A stretch of 64,000 nt of DNA from NCBI GenBank assembly GCA_021498095.1, contig JAIZWK010000001.1:558001-622000 (forward strand), read 5' to 3'. Below, one piece after another: positions 34,555-42,951 of the stretch. A program made the position numbers and the translations under genes. Numbering within the stretch: position 1 is the stretch's first letter; each line of letters starts with the position of its first letter. Below the pieces are notes generated by a model. The model made no database searches. It saw only the letters and a list, made by a program, of their open reading frames with translations, and had not been told where the DNA came from. This DNA comes from Candidatus Harpocratesius repetitus (GTDB taxonomy: Archaea > Asgardarchaeota > Lokiarchaeia > Sigyniarchaeales > Promethearchaeaceae).

Positions 34555-36063
34555 ATGACTGATTTAAGTAGTTTTAAAGAATTAGAAGCGCGCATTTCAG
34601 ATATTTTGCATCTTGGATATGCCACTTCAATTCTTGCATGGGATATGCGTACCTATATGCCTAAGCAAGGGATTATGCAACGTGGAACAGCACTATCTAT
34701 TTTACAAAAATTAATTCATGACAAATTCACAAATCCTAAAATGGGAGAATTGCTAAAAGCAAGTAAATCCATTCCAAATTTGACACCAGCTCAAATTCGT
34801 GAATTAGAATTATTTGAACGCGATTATCTTCGCGAAACAAAAGTACCCACTGATTTAGTTGGAGAAATATCCAAAAAATCTAGCACAATGGAACGTATAT
34901 GGGTTACCGCTAAACAAAAAAGCGATTTTTCAATGATAAAGAAGGACTTGCAAGAAATGGTTAATTTATTAAAGAAAAGAGCGGAATTTATTGATCCTTC
35001 CCGTGCTGCTTGGGATGTGCTTGCAGATGAATATGAACCAAATGTATCTGCTGATCAAATTACTGCGTTTTTTAACCCTGTTCGTGATGGAACCATTAAA
35101 TTAATTAAAAAATATCGTGTAGCCATTGAAGATTGTCATGATGTTCCAAATCCTTCTCTTTTGGATGCTCCTGCTACTAAGGCTCAATTAATGCAGGTTA
35201 ACGATTTAATTCTTGATTTCTTACAATTGGATCGGAATCGAATACGTGTAGATGAAACTGAACATCCTTTTACTTCTGGAATGCTTGATGACGTGCGGAT
35301 TACAACTCATTATCTGACTGGACAGCCCATGGCTTCTTTTACATCGCTTATGCATGAAGCAGGTCATGGAATGTACGATATGAATCTCCCACGTGATGCA
35401 AAATTTACTCTGCGAGGGCAGCATATGTCAATGGGTATTCATGAATCTCAAAGCAGATTTGTGGAAAATATCATAGGAAAAAACCCTGTGTTCTTGAAAT
35501 ATATTTTCCCCAAACTTCAAAAAATTATCCCTCCATTTGCTGCTTTTAACACAACGGAATTTATTCGTGCTTTAAATTCAATTCAACCCACAAAAATACG
35601 AATTTATGCAGATGAGGTAACCTACAGTTTGCATATTATTCTACGATTTGAAATGGAGCGCGATTTGTTTTCTGGTAAAATTACAGTTGATGAACTTCCT
35701 CAAGTATGGAATGAAAAAATGGAAAAATACTTGCAACAAGAGATACAATCTGATGCTGAAGGGGTTCTGCAAGATACACATTGGTACGCTGGGTTATTCG
35801 GTTATTTTCCTGATTATGCATTAGGTAACTTGTATAACAGTCAAATGCTACATATTATGGAACATCAAATTCCAGATTGGGAAGAACAGTTAAGTCAAGG
35901 AAAATTTGGAGCCATCAAGCAGTGGTTAATAAAAAATGTGCACCAAGTGGGAAATATGTATGATCCCTTACCGTTTATCGAAAAACTCTCAGGAGAACCA
36001 CTTAATCCTCATTATTTCTTGGATTATGCAGAAATGAAATTCGGAAAAATATTTGAATTTTAG
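34555..36063 (+). CDS. carboxypeptidase Taq (M32 family metallopeptidase)
   Basis: This enzyme removes C-terminal amino acids from peptides using a metal ion. The zinc-binding HEAGH is at residues 267-271, and the third ligand Glu is in HESQSRFVEN (Glu297). Other family signatures are AWDMRTYMP near the N-terminus and DAEGVLQDTHWYAGLFGYFP. At 502 residues it matches the usual M32 length. It is a monocistronic cytosolic enzyme, divergent from the TPR/longin gene. Confidence 0.94.
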   Translation: MTDLSSFKELEARISDILHLGYATSILAWDMRTYMPKQGIMQRGTALSILQKLIHDKFTNPKMGELLKASKSIPNLTPAQIRELELFERDYLRETKVPTDLVGEISKKSSTMERIWVTAKQKSDFSMIKKDLQEMVNLLKKRAEFIDPSRAAWDVLADEYEPNVSADQITAFFNPVRDGTIKLIKKYRVAIEDCHDVPNPSLLDAPATKAQLMQVNDLILDFLQLDRNRIRVDETEHPFTSGMLDDVRITTHYLTGQPMASFTSLMHEAGHGMYDMNLPRDAKFTLRGQHMSMGIHESQSRFVENIIGKNPVFLKYIFPKLQKIIPPFAAFNTTEFIRALNSIQPTKIRIYADEVTYSLHIILRFEMERDLFSGKITVDELPQVWNEKMEKYLQQEIQSDAEGVLQDTHWYAGLFGYFPDYALGNLYNSQMLHIMEHQIPDWEEQLSQGKFGAIKQWLIKNVHQVGNMYDPLPFIEKLSGEPLNPHYFLDYAEMKFGKIFEF

Positions 36064-36578
36064 ATTCAGAAAAAAAAAAGCAGAAACAAAAAGAAGAAGT
36101 GGTTAATAATAAGGTGTTTTTGTTCGAATTCCAGGAGTTTTACTATTAATATCTCGCAAATGATTTTCTAAATCATTTTACAATTGTTTATTTTTTTGCA
36201 ATTGTTTTATGCACTAATTGCAATTAACCCCAACATAAAGATGAATTCGGAGAATGGGTAAAGCATCCATCGCTATATAGTCGCTGTGATGGTGAAATCT
36301 CCACTTCATTTCAGAACGAAAATTTAATTAAATTATTAGATTTGAATATTTCACCATAGATTTTAATTTTCTTGACAGTTGAGAAAAATTTAGTTGCGCT
36401 TTTCAGAGAAATAGGGATTATATGAAATTTTTAATTAATTTTCCAAATTTTCCCCGAATTTGCCTAAAACACATTAACAGATCCTTTTTCTTCATTTCTT
36501 CATTATCGTTACACAATATTGCGATCATTTTTTCGCAATTATTTCCTACCAAAACTTGCATTTTGTAAGTGATTTGCT
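36064..36578. other. intergenic region before the oxidoreductase operon, no supported gene
   Basis: This is AT-rich DNA with poly-A after the carboxypeptidase stop. ATGGTGAAAT (36289-36298) is repeated in inverted form (36348-36357), enclosing 49 nt, and GCAATT recurs around 36199-36230. These could be regulatory sites for the operon at 36579. No gene or tRNA-like fold is visible. Confidence 0.35.
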
Positions 36579-37559
36579 ATGTCTGATGATATTAAAAAAG
36601 CGCCCCGTTATTTAATCCGTTTTCATGGACGTGGAGGACAAGGGGCAGTAACGGCAGCACAATTGTGTGCCATGGCATTCAATGGACCTGCAACGTGTAT
36701 GCCTACGTTCGGCGCAGAACGCATGGGTTCGCCAGTTGCATCGTTTGTAAAACTCTCAAAAGACTTTGAAAAGGTCAGAACTAACGAGCAAGTGTATTCG
36801 CCACAATATGTTGCAGTTTTAGATGACACACTGCTATCTGACGTAGATTGCACGGCAGGAATGGTTCCTGGAGGCTATCTAGTAATTAATACCTGCCGCC
36901 CAATCGAAGAAGTAAGGGAAATTATCTCAAAAAATAATCCACCAGCAATTAACATTGCATTAATTGATGCAACCAATATTGCTCTGGAATACTTAGGCCG
37001 AAATATAACCAACACATTAATTTTAGGTGCTTTATTGAAAGTTGCTCCCGAATTATTTACTATCGAACAGCTCTCTGATGCAATTGCAGATCAATTTAAT
37101 CCTAAAATTGCTCAAAAGAATATGGATGCAATAAAAGTTGTTCCTGATGCAACAACTGTTTACCCAGCAGATGGAGATGTTAAAATCTCATATGAAACTG
37201 ACTATAAGAAACAATGGAGTCATGTTAAACCAGATTTAATCGGAGTAAAAGAATGGGATCTTGCAGGAGTATGGTATGTAGATAAAGTGGATGGAGGATC
37301 TAAACGGGTAAACACTGGGGCATGGGGTGTTTCTGTTGCTCAGTATCATCCTGAATACTGCATTCAATGTGGAAATTGTGTATTTGTTTGTCCAGATTTC
37401 TGCATCCTTCGGGAAGAAGTTGACGGAAAATGGCAAGTTGTAGGTGTTGATGAATTCCACTGTAAAGGCTGTGGTAATTGCGTTGCTGTCTGTCCTGGTA
37501 AAAAGGATAAGGAAACTGGTGAAAAGCATAAGGCTTTAACCATGGTGATGAAATGTTAA
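36579..37559 (+). CDS. 2-oxoacid:ferredoxin oxidoreductase, fused gamma-delta subunit
   Basis: This subunit is part of a CoA-dependent oxidoreductase that splits pyruvate or a related 2-oxoacid and passes electrons to ferredoxin. The gamma domain starts RFHGRGGQGAVTAAQLCAMA, the typical CoA/nucleotide-interacting motif, and includes FGAERMGSPVASFV. The delta domain holds two [4Fe-4S] ferredoxin motifs, CIQCGNCVFVC and CKGCGNCVAVC. In many archaea gamma and delta are separate; here they are one 326-residue chain. The alpha subunit follows after 13 nt. Substrate (pyruvate or another 2-oxoacid) is not settled by sequence alone. Confidence 0.93.
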   Translation: MSDDIKKAPRYLIRFHGRGGQGAVTAAQLCAMAFNGPATCMPTFGAERMGSPVASFVKLSKDFEKVRTNEQVYSPQYVAVLDDTLLSDVDCTAGMVPGGYLVINTCRPIEEVREIISKNNPPAINIALIDATNIALEYLGRNITNTLILGALLKVAPELFTIEQLSDAIADQFNPKIAQKNMDAIKVVPDATTVYPADGDVKISYETDYKKQWSHVKPDLIGVKEWDLAGVWYVDKVDGGSKRVNTGAWGVSVAQYHPEYCIQCGNCVFVCPDFCILREEVDGKWQVVGVDEFHCKGCGNCVAVCPGKKDKETGEKHKALTMVMKC

Positions 37560-37572
37560 GGAGTGAAAAAAA

Positions 37573-38799
37573 ATGTCAGTACAACCAATGAATCCTTTCT
37601 TTAGGGAAATAAAAGAACCAGTCGAATTAACCATGACTGGGAATTATGCTGTTGCTGGGGGCGTTACACAAACCGATCCAGATGTAATTTGTGCTTTTCC
37701 TATCACACCACAGACTCAATCAGTTGAAGGATTATCTGATGTGGTTAATCATGGTAGATTAAAAGCTGCATTTGTAAATGTAGAATCAGAATTAGCTGCA
37801 TGTGCATATAGTACTGCCGCTTGCGCCGCAGGAGCTCGAACCTTTACCGCCACAGCGTCTCAAGGTTTATTGCTTATGACTGAAGCACTTCCTATGGCAC
37901 CCGGTTGGCGAGTACCACTAACAATGTTGATTTCAGCTCGTGCATTTAATTCTCCAAACTTATCAATTTGGAATTCGTGGGAATTTACACTCTTATCAAG
38001 TTTTGGATGGAATTGCATTGTATCGGAAAATGTACAAGAAACATATGATGCATCTATTATTGCCAGTCGAATTGCTGAAGATACTCTCTTTCCGACCCAA
38101 TTTGTACATGATGGATTTATCATTTCCCATAGCGCGCAAAAATTCTTCGCAATCCCAGATGAAGATGTATTAAAGTACACACCGAAAAAACCAAGGCATC
38201 ATGTTAATACTAAACGACCTGGTACATGGGGAAGTATTATTACACCAGATTATTTCATGGAAGCACGACTTGCTTTAGAATTAGAAAAACGCACTGTATT
38301 GGATAAAATGGAAGCTGCTTTTCGTGAGTTTGAAAAAATAACTGGTCGTGCTTATCATTTAATAGAAACATACAATCTTGATAATCCATCTAAGACTGTT
38401 TGTATAACCATGGGTTCAATGGCAGGAAACATTCTTACTTGGATGCAAAACAATAAAGACATCGGGTTAATAAAACTTCGAGCTTGGCGTCCTTTCCCAG
38501 CAGAACAACTACGCAAAATTATAGAAGAACATAACATTGAGAAAATTTTCGTCTTAGAAAAAGATGATGATCTTTCTGGACAATTACCACCAGTAGCTTC
38601 TTCAATAAGTTCTTCTTTGATGGGTTTACCTGTAATTCTTCGCTCTTTTATTGTTGGATTAGGTGGACGAGATGTGACCAAAGATGAGATTGAATTTGCA
38701 GCAAAGAAGATGAAAGATGTGAAAGATAATCAAGGTCGGCTATATGATTATCTCGGAGTTCGAGAATCTAAAGGGAAATTATGGGAGGCGAAGTTTTAA
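37573..38799 (+). CDS. porA: 2-oxoacid:ferredoxin oxidoreductase alpha subunit
   Basis: This is the pyrimidine-side TPP-domain subunit. Motifs include AFPITPQTQSVEGLSD, FVNVESELAACAYSTAACAAGARTFTATASQG and FPTQFVHDGF, in the normal family order, followed by the C-terminal transketolase-like domain (VCITMGSMAGNI, LRAWRPFP). The length of 408 is normal. It sits between the fused gamma-delta gene and the permuted beta gene, with tight spacing indicating one operon. The pyruvate-type name is the best match, but other 2-oxoacids are possible. Confidence 0.92.
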   Translation: MSVQPMNPFFREIKEPVELTMTGNYAVAGGVTQTDPDVICAFPITPQTQSVEGLSDVVNHGRLKAAFVNVESELAACAYSTAACAAGARTFTATASQGLLLMTEALPMAPGWRVPLTMLISARAFNSPNLSIWNSWEFTLLSSFGWNCIVSENVQETYDASIIASRIAEDTLFPTQFVHDGFIISHSAQKFFAIPDEDVLKYTPKKPRHHVNTKRPGTWGSIITPDYFMEARLALELEKRTVLDKMEAAFREFEKITGRAYHLIETYNLDNPSKTVCITMGSMAGNILTWMQNNKDIGLIKLRAWRPFPAEQLRKIIEEHNIEKIFVLEKDDDLSGQLPPVASSISSSLMGLPVILRSFIVGLGGRDVTKDEIEFAAKKMKDVKDNQGRLYDYLGVRESKGKLWEAKF

Positions 38800-38814
38800 T
38801 TCGAGGTGATTATT

Positions 38815-39921
38815 ATGACTTTGATAATAAAAATGGATGAATTATTAGCTCGGAAGGAGCGAAATACAGTATTATACATCGGGTACGATAACGAAGCATT
38901 CATGAATACAGGTATTCAAGAAAGTGGAACTACACCTTTTGGTGCATCAACTACAACAGGACCTGGTGGAGAAAAAATTAAAGGAAAAATTGGAATTAAA
39001 GAAGATTATCTTCCGGGATTTACCTTATTAGGTCATAAAAGTGCATACTTTGCTACAGCAAGTGTTGCTTATCCATTAGATTTTATAGGAAAAGTAATGG
39101 ATGCTATGAAAACTCCAGGAGGTGGGTTTATTCAAGTATACGCGCCGTGTCCTCGAGGTTGGCGTCATGATGGTGGCGACACGAATCGTATTGCTAAAAT
39201 CGCGGTTGAATCTGGATATTGGCCACTAATAACTGTTAAAGTTAAGAATGGACAACCAACATATTACTATACAACTGTACCTGGAATGGCAAAACCTGAA
39301 AATGAAGAAGATTTTATTGGAACTGATGATGAAAAATTATTGGAGTTGCTGAAATCTCAAGGAAAATTCCGCCATTTATTAAAACCTGAATTTTTAGAGA
39401 AGAACATTGACGAATTATTCGGACAAATCAAAGCCCGTAATGCGAATTTAAATAATTTACTCCGTCAATTTGGAACGGATGATAGAAAAATTCGTTATTC
39501 AATAATCCACTCCAAAATTCCACCTCAAAAGCATATTAATCCAGGACACGGATTGTGTGGTGGTTGTGGAGCAGGGTTTATGTTGAATCAATTAACTTCA
39601 GCAGCATATATGATTGCAAAAGAGAATATAATCTATGTAAATAACACTTGCTGCGTGGAAGTTTCAACCAGTAAAGATGATGTAACCAGCTGGAATGTTT
39701 CATGGATACATCAACTTTTCGAATCAGGAGCTACAGTCGCAGATGCAATTTCAACTGCCTACCGAATTATGTATAATAAAGGAATTGAAAAAGAAGTTCC
39801 ATATGTAATACATATTGGCGGGGATGGATCTACTGTCAATATTGGGTATCAATTCCTAAAATCTGCCATTGTTCGGGCTTCTGGTTATCAAATTATGAAT
39901 GAAGATTTAAAAATTGAATAA
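38815..39921 (+). CDS. porB: 2-oxoacid:ferredoxin oxidoreductase beta subunit, circularly permuted
   Basis: The beta subunit binds thiamine diphosphate and a [4Fe-4S] cluster. All expected motifs are present but in swapped order. The chain opens with what is normally the second half: YDNEAFMNTGIQ (residues 24-35), FGASTTT, YFATASVAYPLDF, APCPRGW (Cys112) and GKFRHLLKPEFL. After a linker (about 195-240) comes the normal first half: GHGLCGGCGAG (Cys248, Cys251), NTCCVEV (Cys280), TSWNVSWIHQLFESGA and GGDGSTVNIG (GDG 336-338). The protein ends shortly after. Thus the TPP motif, GDG followed ~25 residues later by DNEAYxN, is cut at the new termini. All four cluster cysteines remain. Start: ATG with GAGGTGAT upstream; an upstream in-frame GTG falls within that ribosome-binding sequence. 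Confidence 0.92.
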   Translation: MTLIIKMDELLARKERNTVLYIGYDNEAFMNTGIQESGTTPFGASTTTGPGGEKIKGKIGIKEDYLPGFTLLGHKSAYFATASVAYPLDFIGKVMDAMKTPGGGFIQVYAPCPRGWRHDGGDTNRIAKIAVESGYWPLITVKVKNGQPTYYYTTVPGMAKPENEEDFIGTDDEKLLELLKSQGKFRHLLKPEFLEKNIDELFGQIKARNANLNNLLRQFGTDDRKIRYSIIHSKIPPQKHINPGHGLCGGCGAGFMLNQLTSAAYMIAKENIIYVNNTCCVEVSTSKDDVTSWNVSWIHQLFESGATVADAISTAYRIMYNKGIEKEVPYVIHIGGDGSTVNIGYQFLKSAIVRASGYQIMNEDLKIE

Positions 39922-40451
39922 TTCAAGCAAATAGAATTGAGGATGTTATTTCTTTTTTGCTTTTTTTTATGGTTTTTGTCTTTAAATGTAAATGAATGAT
40001 TTTTCTTTTTCTTCATTTTTTTTACATTCCATACTCTCAATCATAATTTCACCAAAACCTTAAAAATGAAATAATCCATAAATATCCTATCAAGTAAATT
40101 TGCTATAGATGAGAACTATGAGAGAATACCAGCGATTAGTGTACAAATCCAAAAGTTCATTGTTCTTTCTATGGTGCAAATTCATGGCTTGGCATTCGCT
40201 CTAAGAGAGCTTAGGATTAAAATTTAAAGTAGAAGCTATCTTAGAGCGCCTGGTTTTGTCTGAATTAACTTATAAATTTTCAGAATCCATTAAGATTTTC
40301 TATTTATTTAATTTGAAATCGGAAAATACTCCTGCAAAATAGTTATGAAGGCAGGATATAGTTGATTCCATTAATGGACAAAAGGTGACTTGGTGACTCA
40401 GCTTAGATGCTTTTGCTTAATAATTTATCTTAAGTTTTATTTGGATGCGCT
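39922..40451. other. intergenic region with strong hairpin and possible eroded reading frame
   Basis: A T-rich terminator-like tract follows porB (about 39948-39981). From 40109 one frame reads like a protein (MRTMREYQRLVY...) but is broken by stops at 40202 and 40340, so it may be gene debris; I recognise no family. A 17-position inverted repeat with two mismatches (40197-40213 against 40232-40248, 18-nt loop) lies within it. No tRNA or known RNA is recognised. Confidence 0.35.
40197..40248. repeat. long inverted repeat / hairpin
   Basis: The arms CGCTCTAAGAGAGCTTA and GAAGCTATCTTAGAGCG pair at 15 of 17 positions around an 18-nt AT-rich loop. This is the strongest stem seen in non-coding DNA of the window. 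It is not followed by a T-run, so a terminator is less likely than a structured RNA or a relic of a mobile element. Confidence 0.5.
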
Positions 40452-40595
40452 ATGAGTGCACAATTGCCGAATTTGGAAAATTATTCGATTTACTTGATGA
40501 AACAAACCATAAATATCTTAATAGAGAAAGAATCTCAAAAAGAAAATATCTTGAAGAGAAAAAATCTTGAAAAAAAAAATATATTAAAAAGGTGA
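40452..40595 (+). CDS. possible 47-aa upstream reading frame before trpB2
   Basis: The frame starts MSAQLPNLENYSIYLM and ends in Lys/Asn-rich sequence. Its stop codon (40593-40595) lies inside the ribosome-binding sequence of trpB2 (AAGGTGA), so translation of the two could be coupled. It has no Trp codons, so it is not a classic trp leader peptide. It could be a chance frame. Confidence 0.25.
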   Translation: MSAQLPNLENYSIYLMKQTINILIEKESQKENILKRKNLEKKNILKR

Positions 40596-40603
40596 AAGAA
40601 ATA

Positions 40604-42055
40604 ATGTTATTTAAAAAAGCTGAGCAAAAACAAAGTTTAGAACAACCAATTACTTTGGAATCTGTTTCTGAACTAAGTAATCGAGTTTTACTCGACAATA
40701 ACCAAATTCCTAAAGCATGGTTTAATATTGTACCATATCTTCCTGAGAAACCCTATCCAGCAGTATTAGCTGACAATACACCTGCAACATTCGAAATGTT
40801 AAGTCAATTGTTTCCGATAGAATGTGTAAAACAAGCAGGATCACAAGAAGAATTTGTTCTAATTCCTCAAAAAATTCGGGAATTATATGCACTTTGTAAT
40901 CGACCTACACCCCTTCAAAGAGCTTTTCAATTAGAAAAGGCAATTGGGGTAGATAGTGATCGCATCAAAATTTTCTTTAAATGTGAATTTGTAAGCCCTA
41001 CAGGATCTCATAAAACGAATACTGCAATAGCGCAGTCATATTATGGGAAACAAGAAGGAATAAAAGGTTTTACTACCGAAACTGGAGCAGGTCAATGGGG
41101 ATCAGCATTATCAATGGCAAATTCAATGATGGGATTAGAAACAAAAGTGTTTCAAGTTCGAGCTTCGTATAATGATAAACCAGGGCGACGAGTAATGATG
41201 CAGAATTTTGGTGCAGAATTACATCCTTCGCCATCAGACATTACAAAAACAGGTCAAAAATTCTATCAAAAAAATCCTAAGCATCCTGGTAGTCTTGGAA
41301 TTGCAATTGCAGAAGCAGTTGAAATGGCAATGACAAATCCTGGTTATAAGTATTCCTTAGGATCGGTTTTAGATTTCGTGTTACTGCATCAAACAGTAAT
41401 TGGTTTGGAAGCTCAGCTGCAAATGGAAAAGATTGGGGAGCAACCATCTGTAATCATGGGATCGATTGGAGGGGGAAGTAATTTTGCTGGATTAAGCTTT
41501 CCATTCTTTAAAGAAAAGCTCACAGGTGAACGAGATGAACTTGAATTTATTGGAGTAGAACCTTGTGCTTGCCCATCATTAACAAAAGGAAAGTATACTT
41601 GGGATTATGGAGATTCGGCAAAAATGGCACCTATTATTAAAATGTACTCTCTAGGAGCTAATTTCATTCCACCAACGGTTCATGCAGGTGGTCTTCGTTA
41701 CCATGGAGCCGCACCTTTGGTTTCTATGTTAAAAAATCATAGTTTTATGAAATCTGTGATGGTACATCAGACTAAAACCATAGAAGCGGGTATTTTAATG
41801 GCAAAAACGGAGGGAATATTACCTGCAGTGGAGACTAATCATGTAATTGCAGCAGTAATTGATAGAGCCCTTGAAGCTCAAGAAAATCATCAAAAATGTA
41901 CGATATTATTTAATTTCTCTGGGCATGGATATTTTGATACACATGCATATCAAATATATCATGAAGGTAAAATGATAGATTATGAATACCCTGATAAGGA
42001 TATTCAAAAAGCCATGGAGGATTTTCCACCCATTGATGAAAATAAATTCTTATAA
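40604..42055 (+). CDS. trpB2: tryptophan synthase beta-like protein TrpB2
   Basis: This is a PLP enzyme that joins indole and serine to make tryptophan. The TrpB2 subgroup is common in archaea and often acts without TrpA. The PLP lysine is Lys137 in SPTGSHKTNTA, and the phosphate-binding loop is GSIGGGSNF. The insertions typical of TrpB2 are present (GLRYHGAAPLVS, PHPSPS-like region). I chose the ATG at 40604, preceded by AAGGTGA, over the GTG four codons earlier. The length of 483 fits TrpB2. No other trp gene is nearby, so it may salvage indole; this is inference. Confidence 0.9.
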   Translation: MLFKKAEQKQSLEQPITLESVSELSNRVLLDNNQIPKAWFNIVPYLPEKPYPAVLADNTPATFEMLSQLFPIECVKQAGSQEEFVLIPQKIRELYALCNRPTPLQRAFQLEKAIGVDSDRIKIFFKCEFVSPTGSHKTNTAIAQSYYGKQEGIKGFTTETGAGQWGSALSMANSMMGLETKVFQVRASYNDKPGRRVMMQNFGAELHPSPSDITKTGQKFYQKNPKHPGSLGIAIAEAVEMAMTNPGYKYSLGSVLDFVLLHQTVIGLEAQLQMEKIGEQPSVIMGSIGGGSNFAGLSFPFFKEKLTGERDELEFIGVEPCACPSLTKGKYTWDYGDSAKMAPIIKMYSLGANFIPPTVHAGGLRYHGAAPLVSMLKNHSFMKSVMVHQTKTIEAGILMAKTEGILPAVETNHVIAAVIDRALEAQENHQKCTILFNFSGHGYFDTHAYQIYHEGKMIDYEYPDKDIQKAMEDFPPIDENKFL

Positions 42056-42525
42056 TTTTTCATTGATCTTTACCAAGATTTATACCCAATTATACTGCTT
42101 TTTTTTCATTTATACTTTTTTATCAAAATTTTTTCATTGATTTTTCTCACTAAAAGCAATTTAATAAGAAGATTATTAGAAATATTCTAATAAAATATTC
42201 CAAAGTTTTTATCTATTCTTCAAAATAGAGAAAATCCAAGATGAAAATGTGATCCCGACAAAATATCTTTGCTAAAATTGTGGGAAAAAATCCAGTATCG
42301 AATTTTAACTATCTTTATTTAACTGAAAAATATTTGAAGAGAGGAGAGCAAAGATTTTTTTCTTGATACCCTTCATTTATTTTTTGTGGGAAAAAAATTT
42401 ATGATAGCATGAATTCGGCAGAAGAGATGACCCAAATTGTAGGATTTATCCAAAACATTTAAATAAGGATAACGTTATTATTACAATATATCCGCGGAGG
42501 ATATAGAGTTTTTGACGTGATTATT
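42056..42525. other. intergenic region upstream of the histone gene
   Basis: A T-rich tract after trpB2 probably ends its transcription. ATTAGAA-ATA-TTCTAAT (42175-42191) is a palindrome. A TATA-like box lies at 42458-42465, and GGAGG at about 42496. No gene is supported in the interval. Confidence 0.4.
42458..42465 (+). promoter_or_regulatory. candidate TATA box of the histone gene
   Basis: TTTAAATA lies about 60 nt before the histone ATG, in a locally less biased stretch. It is a good match to archaeal TATA boxes and would give a leader of roughly 30-35 nt. Confidence 0.4.
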
Positions 42526-42780
42526 ATGGCTAAGAAAAAATCAAAGAAACCAGCTCCAAAGAAAAAGAAACCCGCTAGTCGCGCTTCTTATATCGCGAAG
42601 GCACCTATTCGACGTTTAATGAAAGATGAAGGCGCATCTTTAGTTGCGGAAGATGCACTAGAATTGTTAATTGATGTTTTAACCAAAGCCGCTCAAAATA
42701 AAACCAAAGCTGCTATTAAATTGGTTAAAGCAGATAAACGCAAGCGCGTCACTGCCGCCGATATTAGCGCTGCAGAATAA
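42526..42780 (+). CDS. archaeal histone with lysine-rich N-terminal tail
   Basis: This DNA-wrapping protein has a single histone fold (residues about 24-84: APIRRLMKDEGASLVAEDA, LELLIDVLTKAAQ, then RKRVTAADI, the canonical RKTVxxxDI end). Residues 2-22 are a tail with many lysines and prolines (AKKKSKKPAPKKKKPASRAS), unlike tail-less HMf-type histones and like tailed Asgard histones. The C-terminal helix is short. The ATG at 42526 is preferred; an upstream GTG in the same frame overlaps the GTGAT ribosome-binding-like sequence, the same arrangement as before porB. Confidence 0.92.
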   Translation: MAKKKSKKPAPKKKKPASRASYIAKAPIRRLMKDEGASLVAEDALELLIDVLTKAAQNKTKAAIKLVKADKRKRVTAADISAAE

Positions 42781-42815
42781 TTCTTTTTATTCTGCCTTTT
42801 TTTCTCTATCTTATT
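42781..42815 (+). terminator. T-rich terminator after the histone gene
   Basis: The sequence after the stop codon is TTCTTTTTATTCTGCC followed by a T7 run and a CT-rich tail, a typical archaeal T-tract terminator. Confidence 0.45.
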
Positions 42816-42951
42816 AAATACCACAATTTTTATTCTATTACATTCCACTTTTTTTAAAAAATAACTTAATTATTTGAAGATTTAACTTTGCCATTAACCC
42901 TTTAACGAGATGATTTTTTAAAAACCATGTTCCTTTATTACTTGAACTGAG

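Noticed and set aside
38815..39921. Permuted PorB as two fragments or an annotation artefact
   Set aside because: The reading frame is continuous with normal composition across the linker, both halves carry all conserved residues, and no second copy or leftover fragment is present in the flanking DNA. Mis-assembly cannot be excluded without reads.
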